DNA of 64,000 nucleotides from CBDDBK01 sp965225715. GTDB taxonomy: Bacteria; Bacteroidota; Bacteroidia; Cytophagales; Flammeovirgaceae. The DNA is taken from contig CBDDBK010000002.1 of NCBI GenBank assembly GCA_965225715.1, positions 930,001 through 994,000 of the forward strand, written 5' to 3'. This document shows positions 55,156-63,540 of the stretch, one piece after another; position 1 is the first letter of the stretch, and each line of letters begins with the position of its first letter. The position numbers and the translations under genes are program-made. The notes under the pieces were generated by a model, which saw only the letters and a list, made by a program, of their open reading frames with translations, made no database searches and was not told the DNA's origin.

Positions 55156-56279
55156 GAGAAAATCAGCTATTAGAAACAATTTATACAAGAGCTAATAAGT
55201 TAGTAAAAACAAAACAGCCGGACTATTTTAACAAAATAATTGTAGATGATATTAACGCATTAGTAACCCACATAGAAAAAAACAAATCATTAGTCTCGGC
55301 AGTTGCAACCAGTCTGTTGAAAAAAATAATCAATCCCAAGCAAGATGTAAGACTGCATCGAACAGATTTTAAAAATGGTTATTCAGCTCGGAGCTTAGAT
55401 ACAAAATTTGTCAGCCCTTTTTTTAAAAAATATTTTCCGAAGTATGCCAATAAAGAAAGTGCATTTTTAACTCTAACCACAAGAGAAAAAATAAAATGGA
55501 CTATAAATGAAGGAAAATCTTTAAAAATTAGAAATAAAGAACTTAAACACAGTTTTTTAAATATTTTTAATGAAATAGAAGTTAAAAATAAAGACCCTCA
55601 ACATTATTTAGACTATTTATTTAGTCAACTCATAAAATTGTCGTCCCGAGAACGATCTATTCTAAAAACTGGGGCTGCCCAGTCTAAAAATATTGCAATA
55701 TTGAACATCGATATCATAGTAAAAATGATGCAAAAACATTTTTCATTGAAATTAAGTTCAAGACTACCTGTTATCGCAATTTATTCTATTTATCAGATGC
55801 TTATGCCAACTTTAAAGAGATATAAGAATAAAAAGCTACTATCATTACAAGTACATACTTCGTCGGATAAGCATGGATTTGGAGACATTGAGATATATAC
55901 TAAAAATAATAAACCTTTTGAAATAGTTGAAATTAAACACAACATACCCATAAATGAATACCAGATTTTTGACATTATGAAAAAAATAGATGTTGATAGA
56001 TATTACTTGCTAACAACCTATGAAACAGGATTTAAAAATGTAGATATTGAAGAACAGATTAAGAGGCTAATTATAAAAATTAAACAAGAAAAAAATGTAG
56101 ATATTATTCCTAATGGGATTGTAACAACTCTAAAATACTATTTGCGTTTTGTTGATGATTATAAACATTTTATTGAAACTTACACTAATAATCTAATTCA
56201 GGATGCTAAAAATTCAACGGAAGTGAAAACATTTCACATAGAGGAATGGACAAATATCATGAGAAATAATTTTATATAA
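55152..56279 (+). CDS. Type II restriction endonuclease (PD-(D/E)XK)
   Basis: 375 residues. The active-site pattern lies at about 235-265: HTSSDKHGFGDIEIYTKN with Asp245, then FEIVEIKHNIP with Glu260 and Lys262, i.e. D-X14-E-x-K. The surrounding beta strands fit a PD-(D/E)XK core; the N-terminal about 200 residues are helical and probably hold the recognition elements (RLHRTDFKNGYSARSLDTKF is distinctive). The start codon overlaps the methyltransferase stop by 4 bp, so translation is coupled. The general layout recalls the SacI-like family, but I cannot confirm that by eye. It would cut unmodified DNA at the site protected by the upstream enzyme. Confidence 0.82.
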   Translation: MRENQLLETIYTRANKLVKTKQPDYFNKIIVDDINALVTHIEKNKSLVSAVATSLLKKIINPKQDVRLHRTDFKNGYSARSLDTKFVSPFFKKYFPKYANKESAFLTLTTREKIKWTINEGKSLKIRNKELKHSFLNIFNEIEVKNKDPQHYLDYLFSQLIKLSSRERSILKTGAAQSKNIAILNIDIIVKMMQKHFSLKLSSRLPVIAIYSIYQMLMPTLKRYKNKKLLSLQVHTSSDKHGFGDIEIYTKNNKPFEIVEIKHNIPINEYQIFDIMKKIDVDRYYLLTTYETGFKNVDIEEQIKRLIIKIKQEKNVDIIPNGIVTTLKYYLRFVDDYKHFIETYTNNLIQDAKNSTEVKTFHIEEWTNIMRNNFI

Positions 56280-56382
56280 ATTGCATATAGAGTATATAGT
56301 TTTTCATCTAAGTTATTTTGAGTTAAATGATTATTTGTTTTGATTCAAAGTTTTTTATAAAATTTAATTGTGTTTTTCATTT

Positions 56383-58179
56383 ATGAATGATCTGAAGAGA
56401 GAAAAGAAGATAAAAATTAATAGATCCAATTTAAAGCACCTACTGGGTATATATCACTTTATATTACCTTATAAGCGATACTTTATACTTGGTTTGATTT
56501 GTTTGTTTTTTTCAAACCTGACCTTGTTGGCTTTCCCTTATTTTACAGGTCAGCTTGTGGATAGTTCTACCGATGGCATAGGTTTATACAATATTAACAG
56601 TATAGCTTTTTTGTTATTTGGCTTATTAGCTTTGCAGGGAATACTATCTTTTTTTAGAATTTTTCTTTTTGCCCAAGTTAGTGAAAAGAGTATGGCTGAC
56701 ATGCGTAGTCATTTGTACAAAAAATATTTATACCTACCATTAAGTTTTTATGACCAAAATAGAATAGGGGCACTTTTAAGTCGGATTACCTCTGATGTTA
56801 CTATTTTACAAGATACTTTTTCGCTGAATTTAGCAGAGTTTATTCGGCAAGTTATTTTACTCATCGCTGGTATCGTTGTAATTTCTATCACCACGCCTCG
56901 TTTGACTCTATTCATGATAGCCATTTTTCCTGTCATTATTTTAGTAGCTATTATATTAGGGCGTTTTATAAAAAAAATTACTAAAGCCAGACAAAGCATG
57001 TTAGCCGAAGCTAATGTAGTAGTTGAAGAAACTATGCAATCTATTTCGAGTGTTAAAGCCTTCACCAACGAGACTTTTGAATTAAAAAGATATGGTTTAA
57101 AACTTCAATCTGTTGTTAAAATGGCTTTGAAAGCCGCTAAATTTAGAGGCTTATTTGCTTCCTTTGTCATATTTGCCCTCTTTGGAAGTATTATTCTTGT
57201 ACTTTGGTACGGAGCAAAGCTAATCCAAGAAAACCGTTTAACCGTAGGCGAACTAACTTCTTTTATTATTTATATGATGTTCATTGGTGGTTCGGTAGCA
57301 GGTTTAGGTGATATTTATGGTATGCTTCAAAAAGCACTTGGTGCTTCTGAACGGATTCTCCAAATTTTTAACCAAGCCGATGAAGAAAATGATTTAATCT
57401 TAAATTCTGAAACACCAAGAATTTCAAAAATTGAAAATATTATTTTTAAAGATGTTTATTTTGCTTATCCAACTCGAAAAGATGCCGAAGTAATTAAAGG
57501 GATTAACATTGATGTTAAAGGTGGTCAAAAAATAGCTTTTGTCGGACACAGCGGCGGCGGAAAAAGTACCTTAATACAACTCTTACTTCGTTTTTACAAG
57601 CCTTCAAAAGGGCATATTCATATCAATGACCACGATTCAAAAAAATATGATCTCAAGCATTATAGAGATCAAATTGGTTACGTGTCTCAAGAAATTATCC
57701 TTTTTGGTGGTACTATCAAAGAAAATATTTTATACGGTAATCCAGAAGCCAGCGAATCTATGTTATGGGCGGCTATTGAACAAGCCAACGCTTTAGAATT
57801 TATCAACGCTTTTCCAGAAGGACTGGACACTTTGGTCGGAGAACGTGGAATCAAACTTTCGGGAGGACAAAAACAACGTATTGCTATAGCAAGAACAATT
57901 TTGAAAGACCCCAAAATACTGATTTTAGACGAAGCAACAAGTTCTTTAGATGCACAATCTGAACAAAATATTCAAGGTGCTCTTCATGAACTCATGAAAG
58001 ATAAAACAACAATCATTATTGCTCACCGACTTTCAACCATCCGACAGGTCGATAAAATATACGTTATAGACAATGGAGAAATAAAAGAAGAGGGCACTCC
58101 TGAGGACTTATTGAAAGATGAGGAAGGTATTTATCGCAATTTAGTCAAAATCCAAATGGATTATGCTCCATTTGACTAA
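56383..58179 (+). CDS. ABC exporter (fused permease and ATPase)
   Basis: 598 residues from the ATG at 56383; an upstream TTG (56368) would add five residues. The N-terminal half has six transmembrane helices of the type I exporter fold; the C-terminal half is the ATPase with GHSGGGKSTLIQLLLRFYKP (Walker A, about 386), LSGGQKQRIAIARTILKDPK (signature, about 492), ILILDEATSSLD (Walker B) and the H-loop IIAHRLST. The fused arrangement is the homodimeric MsbA/multidrug-exporter type. Substrate unknown: lipid, peptide or drug export are all possible. It begins about 100 bp after the restriction enzyme and is probably independent of it. Confidence 0.93.
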   Translation: MNDLKREKKIKINRSNLKHLLGIYHFILPYKRYFILGLICLFFSNLTLLAFPYFTGQLVDSSTDGIGLYNINSIAFLLFGLLALQGILSFFRIFLFAQVSEKSMADMRSHLYKKYLYLPLSFYDQNRIGALLSRITSDVTILQDTFSLNLAEFIRQVILLIAGIVVISITTPRLTLFMIAIFPVIILVAIILGRFIKKITKARQSMLAEANVVVEETMQSISSVKAFTNETFELKRYGLKLQSVVKMALKAAKFRGLFASFVIFALFGSIILVLWYGAKLIQENRLTVGELTSFIIYMMFIGGSVAGLGDIYGMLQKALGASERILQIFNQADEENDLILNSETPRISKIENIIFKDVYFAYPTRKDAEVIKGINIDVKGGQKIAFVGHSGGGKSTLIQLLLRFYKPSKGHIHINDHDSKKYDLKHYRDQIGYVSQEIILFGGTIKENILYGNPEASESMLWAAIEQANALEFINAFPEGLDTLVGERGIKLSGGQKQRIAIARTILKDPKILILDEATSSLDAQSEQNIQGALHELMKDKTTIIIAHRLSTIRQVDKIYVIDNGEIKEEGTPEDLLKDEEGIYRNLVKIQMDYAPFD

Positions 58180-58309
58180 AAAAAATTAGTATATAGCGTC
58201 TAATAAAAATAAATCTTTCCCAGATAAAAATAACATTGCTTATCTTTTCGAATTTTTCAACTTTTAGCTGTAGAATCGCATTTTCAGCAATTATTTTTTT
58301 ATAATCTTC

Positions 58310-58382
58310 CATATATTTGTTGTCAAATACTTACAAATATAAACATTTATAATATATTCAGTATCAAATCCGGTCAAGTCTA
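58310..58382 (-). mobile_element. End fragment of an ISL2-like element
   Basis: On the minus strand from 58382 it reads TAGACTTGACCGGATTTGAT and continues to the ATATATTTGTTGTC region, as in the copies at 13430-14451 and 29430-29901. The start codon that follows belongs to a different reading frame (ATG at 58312, MEDYKKIIAENAILQLK), which reads as a short IS66-like coiled segment and soon degenerates. So this is either the end of a related element or a fusion of two remnants. Confidence 0.6.
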
Positions 58383-58548
58383 TTAGAAACCTTTGAATAA
58401 GCTATTAGTAATTCTTCAAGTTTTGATATTATATTTTTTTTTAAATTTTGAGCTAAAAAAAGTTCTATTCATACGTTATTTTCAGTCTTTTTGGTCCTTT
58501 TTAAGGACAATTTAAATTCAGAAGACCACTTCAGGTGGACTTCTCCCT

Positions 58549-59542
58549 CTAACCTACTGTTTTTCTTGTAAGAAGATAATTGGCTCTAAAGATATTATAC
58601 AATATACAGTTAAAATCAAAGCGTAAAGCATTTCTATCCCTTGTTTTAGCCACAGCTTTTTGATAAGCTAAACGTGCTTTTAGATAAGCAAAAGGATGCT
58701 CAACTTGATTTCTTACCCTCGACTTTTTCTTATTGCGCTTTTTTTGACTTGACGATAGCTTTTTACTTCGACTCGCCTTGTCCAAGATACCATAATAAAC
58801 TCCTTTTTGACCTGCCTTCCTTTTATCCAATTGATTCGCATAGGCTTTGTTAGCAAAAATAGCGTGCTCATCACCGCTTAATAGATTGGTCTGTTGGGTC
58901 GAATCGTGAGGGCGCGTAGAAGTGAATTGACGCTTAGGAATGAGTTTTGAACCGACATCTACTCAAATATGTCCTTTGTATCCGAAGTAGTTTTTACCAC
59001 CTTTCACACTTGCATCAGCATCTGTGTCTATCTGGCTTGATGGTTTCTCTTCGAGTTCTTTTCGACGTTCTTTGCTCAGAGGTCTTCTACTTGATTGAAT
59101 TAGAGTCGCGTCTACACAAGTGCCTTTTTTGAGAAGCAATCCATTCTTTTCTATGGATGCTAAAATGAGGTTAAAGCATTTGTCTAATAGATTTTCTTTG
59201 ATCAAATTTTCTTTAAAGCGCCAGATGGTGGTAAAATCGGGAATGAATGTTGAAAAGCCAATATCGGCAAATTTTTGAAAGCTAAAGCGGTCATTGACTT
59301 AGTCTTTCTAACTCGGGGTCGCTGAGGTTGTAGAGGTGTTGTAAAAAGACCATTTTTAGCTTCGTCAATAAACTGTGATGTGATGTCTCTCCAATCGGCT
59401 TGCCTGTTTTATTGATAACCTGAATAACTTTTAAAAGGGAATCTCAGTCTACTAAATTGTTTATTTTTTCTAATTTGAGACTTAGACGACTTACTTTTCG
59501 GCTTCGGTTTAGTTCAAGGTCTAAAAAACTTGTCTGATGCAT
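58549..59542 (-). pseudogene. IS5-family transposase, broken
   Basis: From the ATG at 59542 the start reads MHQTSFLDLELNRSRKVSRL; a TGA in that frame follows, then GETSHHSLLTKLKMVFLQHL and LSDPELE before a frameshift. The 59205-58963 frame continues with LLLKKGTCVDATLIQSSRRP (catalytic Asp) and KGGKNYFGYKGHI, stops, resumes with VDVGSKLIPKRQF and FANKAYANQLDKRKAGQKGV, and the 58830-58549 frame ends with RNQVEHPFAYLKARLAYQK (catalytic Glu region). Three or more breaks make it inactive. Its N-terminus also appears as the scrap at 18130-18228. Confidence 0.85.
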
Positions 59543-59861
59543 TACTTATAGTTAAAATGACAAAGGTTAATAATTTAATTATAAGAAAGTTACAAAATAA
59601 ATATCATTTCTAAAACTTCTAAAACCCTTTTTTTGCTAGCTTTTGCAAAGGTTTTGTTTAGAATAACAAAAAAATACAGGGCTATGGGTTATTATAAAGC
59701 GGATGGATTTTTAGTTATTAAAATTTTAGATCATCAATAGGCTTGATATTTAATGGAAAATATCGTATAATAAATTGAAAATAAAAGGCTTAAAGTTTTC
59801 AAAATTCTTCCTAATTCAACATTTTTAAAAAAATAAGCCTAAAATGTTCTGAACCGCTAAT
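59543..59861. other. Spacer upstream of IS5 remnant
   Basis: 319 bp of AT-rich DNA. I see no gene, repeat family member or terminator here. Confidence 0.5.
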
Positions 59862-62039
59862 TTAATTACAACTGGGTACGACTCCTTTAAGACTCATTAG
59901 AGTGTAGGCAGTTTCGTATCCAATTTTATGCGCTGTCCATGTTTTCCATTCACTAGAGCTTTGGTTAGTTGGTTCATCTCCTAAAACACAATCACCTGTT
60001 AATAATGTATACATGTAGGCTGCAATTGCTATGTTTAAGTTGCTGTGCATATGCCAGCCGTCACTGTATGCAGATTGTGAAGGAACAGCTTCTCTAAGCT
60101 GGGCAAATAGCGTGCGAATAGGTATTGCACGTCCATTTGGCAATTCTGAAAACCTAACCATGTAGAGTGCAGCACCTAAATCTGTACCATTAGTAAATTG
60201 GTTATAACGTTGATCTAATCCATACAGCATAGAAACATTACCATGGTTACCATTGTCTTGTATTGGAAATCCTAATGAAAAATCAAATTTAGTAGGATCA
60301 ACATTATAGCGCTTACTCTCTTCAAAGTTGGTATTTGCTCTTCCGTAATTAAAGTTAATAGGGGCTGTTCCATTTTTCACAAGAGTTCGGTTTGATTGTC
60401 CAATTACCGATTGTAAACCATTTAAAATACCATTTTCAGAACTTGTTCCCGTATGATTGTAATTCAATACGTTATCATCAATATCGCAACTTTTAAATGG
60501 AGAAATAAAAGAGCGTTCACCTGTATACTGAATATTATTTGCTTCATTAGTTTTAGTCGTCATTGCTACTTCAGCAATTTCATCATCGTATTCGTAATCA
60601 GAAGAGGCCGCACTTTTATTAAAAATTTGAGCATAAATAGATGCCGCAGCCAAATATGCCCCATTAGGCGTAGGATAATTAGTATTTGAACTTTGTTCTG
60701 TTCGTTTTTCTGATGGTAATGCTTCCCAGGCCTGTCCAGATGGAATGGTTTCAATAGCTACTTTTGCAGCATCAGCTACGCGGTGAGTATGCTCAGAAAA
60801 ATGATCAATAGAAGCTGTTAGTATTTCACTTCTAGGCCATACCATTAAAAGTAAAGGTTTAGCTCCCCCTTCTGCTATTTTTTCAGCAATTTTATTAACT
60901 CCTAACGCATAATATCCCGGTAATTTCGCTACTATATACGGATCAGCCGCTATAACAACATAATCCCATGTGTGTGTGCCTCCCCCAGCTAAATTATTTA
61001 GTCTTGCCGCCTGATCGTCTGGCCAATAATAATATTGCATTAATGAATGACAAGAATAATTTGCATCGAAAAGAGTTCCAGATTGTCCTAAACCATAAGT
61101 AACTGTCTTGCTTCTATAAATATCTTCAAAAGAAATATTTACCTCTAAATCAATTGCGATATCTTGTGATAAAATATTTTCTAATTCCATCGCTATATTA
61201 TCCGGGACAAATGCACTGGAATTACCTTCAATTGATCGACTTGTTCCAATCACTAAAATATTAAGCTCACCATCATTGTTAATGTCTGCTATAACTTCAT
61301 CTATATCATTTACCTTAATAACAAAGGTTTTTTGAAATGTACCTCCCTGTCCATCATCAGTTTGAATACGTATATTTAGCAAAGAATCAGTTTCGTAGTC
61401 CAAAATGCCAGAGACAAACAATGAATCGTTGGAAAGGGAAAAAAAACTATTATCATCATCTCCATTTCCAGAGGCAAAAGTATAGCTGTGTATATCACTA
61501 GCATCTGCATCTGTTGTAGTTAAAAGACCGATCAAAGTGCCTAGCAAAGCGTTTTCATTTATAGCTGTATTTGATAAAGCAATAGCAATCGGCGAAGTAT
61601 TTACATCTCCATTTTCCAGGTCTATATTATTGATAGTAATGGTAAAATTTTGAACAAATATACCACCATTGCTATCGTCGGTTTGAACGCGAATACTATA
61701 ACTGTTTTTAGTTTCAAAATCAAAGACAACAGCACTGAGTAAATTAGTACCGCTTATCGTAAAGCTAATGTTATCTTCCGAGCCATCTCCTTCTACTAAG
61801 GTATAAATATGAGTATCAATAGTGTCTAAATCAATAGTACTAAAGGTACCAATTTGTGCACCTGATTCTTGATTTTCTGCAACTGAAGTACTACTGATAG
61901 TAAGCGCCGTTGGTGGATTATTAATGTTAGAAGGATTGGGAATATTTTCTCTACTACAATTGCTCAAGCTACTTAAAGTAGCTAATACAAAAATAATATA
62001 AAAATAATGCGGCAAGAACATTAACTTTCTCATATACAA
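59862..62039 (-). CDS. Large lipoprotein with cadherin-like domains and SGNH-like part
   Basis: 725 residues. Signal peptide with lipobox SLSNC (Cys28). Two cadherin-like domains follow (about 45-140 and 148-248), each with a VAENQESGAQIGTFSTID / INENALLGTLIGLLTTTDAD start and an FDFETKNSYSIRVQ / LDYETDSLLNIRIQ core. From about 255 a different domain begins: INDGELNILVIGTSRSIEGN, where GTS may stand for the GDS of SGNH hydrolases; YVVIAADPYI and a DGWHMHSN near the C-terminus could supply the other active-site residues. That is an inference. The cadherin-like domain resembles the one in the 20775-22643 lipoprotein. Probably surface-exposed through the type IX or lipoprotein export route. Start ATG 62039 or 62033. 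Confidence 0.75.
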   Translation of the reverse strand: MYMRKLMFLPHYFYIIFVLATLSSLSNCSRENIPNPSNINNPPTALTISSTSVAENQESGAQIGTFSTIDLDTIDTHIYTLVEGDGSEDNISFTISGTNLLSAVVFDFETKNSYSIRVQTDDSNGGIFVQNFTITINNIDLENGDVNTSPIAIALSNTAINENALLGTLIGLLTTTDADASDIHSYTFASGNGDDDNSFFSLSNDSLFVSGILDYETDSLLNIRIQTDDGQGGTFQKTFVIKVNDIDEVIADINNDGELNILVIGTSRSIEGNSSAFVPDNIAMELENILSQDIAIDLEVNISFEDIYRSKTVTYGLGQSGTLFDANYSCHSLMQYYYWPDDQAARLNNLAGGGTHTWDYVVIAADPYIVAKLPGYYALGVNKIAEKIAEGGAKPLLLMVWPRSEILTASIDHFSEHTHRVADAAKVAIETIPSGQAWEALPSEKRTEQSSNTNYPTPNGAYLAAASIYAQIFNKSAASSDYEYDDEIAEVAMTTKTNEANNIQYTGERSFISPFKSCDIDDNVLNYNHTGTSSENGILNGLQSVIGQSNRTLVKNGTAPINFNYGRANTNFEESKRYNVDPTKFDFSLGFPIQDNGNHGNVSMLYGLDQRYNQFTNGTDLGAALYMVRFSELPNGRAIPIRTLFAQLREAVPSQSAYSDGWHMHSNLNIAIAAYMYTLLTGDCVLGDEPTNQSSSEWKTWTAHKIGYETAYTLMSLKGVVPSCN

Positions 62040-62548
62040 TGAAGTAATTAATTATAAATAAAAAATGGTGATAAAAAAAACAATGATCGTTTCTAATACT
62101 ATGTACTTTCAAATATAATACCAAACAGATAAGTATAGGCATCTTTTAAGGAGAGAACAACTCAAAAAAGCATTTGTTTCTAAACTTAAATGAAATTATT
62201 AAGTCCTATAAAACAATAAAATATGAGTTAATAGCAATGCTATTTTTATATGAGAAGTTCATTTTTAATATCAATAAGTTAAACTATTTAAAAATCTTTT
62301 TTAAATGATGTAACTATAAACAATTTATTGAGTACATCTTGATTAAAAATAAATGGAATTTTCCTTAATTTTTGTTTTTTATAGTGTAGTTTCATTAACT
62401 TTATTACTGCTTTTCAATTTCTTTATTTAAACCTTTAGTAATAGAAAACTTTGAATAATCTATATTTTTCCAAAATTAAAAACTATAATTAGTTGATTTT
62501 CTTTGATTTTTAAGGTTATAACATAATTTAATAATTCATAATTAAGCC
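62040..62548. other. Spacer with a dispersed repeat
   Basis: 509 bp, no gene seen. The 80-bp dispersed repeat copy lies at 62231-62330. The rest is AT-rich. Confidence 0.5.
62231..62330 (+). repeat. Dispersed 80-bp repeat copy
   Basis: Follows the common order: ATAGCAATGCTATTTTTATA, ATATCAATAAGTTAAACTAT, then AAAAATCTTTTTTAAATGAT. It lies between the cadherin-like lipoprotein and the Fe-S protein genes. Confidence 0.65.
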
Positions 62549-63325
62549 ATGACCAATATACCAATTTTAGCTGATTTAGTTGCTCAAGGCAAACCAATAG
62601 ATATTTTATTTTGGGTTGGCTGTGCCGGCAGTTTTGACACTAGATATAGAAAAGTAACCCGTGCTTTTGCCAAAATTTTGAATCACCTAAACATTAATTT
62701 TGCTGTTTTAGGTAAAGAAGAATCATGTACAGGCGATCCAGCTCGTCGGGCTGGAAATGAATTTCTCTTTCAAGTTCAAGCCATTAGCAATATAGAAATT
62801 TTAAATGCTTATGAAATTAAGACAATAATTACAACTTGCCCCCACTGTTTTCATACTTTAAAAAATGAATATCCCAGCTTAGGTGGAAACTATGAAGTTA
62901 TTCACCATACTACTTTTTTGGAACAACTTTTAAATGAAGGACGTTTAAAACTTAAAACTCATGAGCATGGGGAAACAATGACCTACCATGACTCTTGTTA
63001 TATGGGACGTTATAATCGCGTTTATCAAGCCCCTCGTCACTTACTAAAAGCCCTTAAAAATGATTTGATAGAAATAGAATCAAATAAAAAACAAGGATTA
63101 TGTTGTGGAGCAGGTGGTGGACAAATGTTTAAAGATGCAGAAAAAGGCAAAAAAGAAATTAATATCGAAAGAGTAGAACAAGCTATTAAAACCAAAACGT
63201 CTACCATTGCTGTTAATTGTCCTTTTTGTATGACTATGTTAAGCGATGGAATCAAGTTCAAAAACAAGGAAGACAAAATAAAAATCCTTGATCTTGCAGA
63301 ATTATTGGCAAAATCTTTAGACTAG
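62549..63325 (+). CDS. (Fe-S)-binding protein with two CCG domains (LutA/HdrB-like)
   Basis: 258 residues. Two cysteine-rich CCG domains: the first with Cys25 (FWVGCAGSF), Cys60 (ESCTGDPARRAGNE) and Cys97/Cys100 (CPHC); the second with Cys150 (DSCYMGRYN), the Cys185-Cys186 pair (GLCCGAGGG) and Cys224/Cys227 (CPFC). This is the layout of LutA, GlpC and HdrB, where such domains hold Fe-S clusters in electron transfer to quinone or heterodisulfide. In Bacteroidota a 4Fe-4S partner gene usually lies immediately beside it, but here none is within the window (the left neighbour is a lipoprotein, the right is obgE). Redox partner unknown. Confidence 0.88.
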   Translation: MTNIPILADLVAQGKPIDILFWVGCAGSFDTRYRKVTRAFAKILNHLNINFAVLGKEESCTGDPARRAGNEFLFQVQAISNIEILNAYEIKTIITTCPHCFHTLKNEYPSLGGNYEVIHHTTFLEQLLNEGRLKLKTHEHGETMTYHDSCYMGRYNRVYQAPRHLLKALKNDLIEIESNKKQGLCCGAGGGQMFKDAEKGKKEINIERVEQAIKTKTSTIAVNCPFCMTMLSDGIKFKNKEDKIKILDLAELLAKSLD

Positions 63326-63415
63326 TTTGGTTGCTATAAGAGTAGGTACACAAGTAATGCCGCTCTATATTATATTGATTCAAAAAATATTAAATGTCGA
63401 ATTAAATCATTCTAT

Positions 63416-63479
63416 ATCCCACAAAATAATGTAATGTTAGGTATTTTTTTCAATTTTATCAACTTGTATAACACTAGCC
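63416..63479. repeat. Dispersed terminal repeat, copy near obgE
   Basis: Counterpart of 1951-2015, with ACAAAATAATGTAATGTTAG and the end AACTTGTATAACACTAGCC. Possibly a solo end of an IS1-like element. Confidence 0.45.
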
Positions 63480-63540
63480 AATTTAGGTTAAAATCTCATA
63501 AAATATTGATAAAACTAAATTTAAAAACTATGTATAATTT

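Noticed and set aside
58947..59132. 61-residue plus-strand ORF and the 79-residue minus-strand ORF at 63037-63276
   Set aside because: Both are shadows: the first is antisense to the IS5 transposase, the second antisense to the CCG-domain Fe-S protein.
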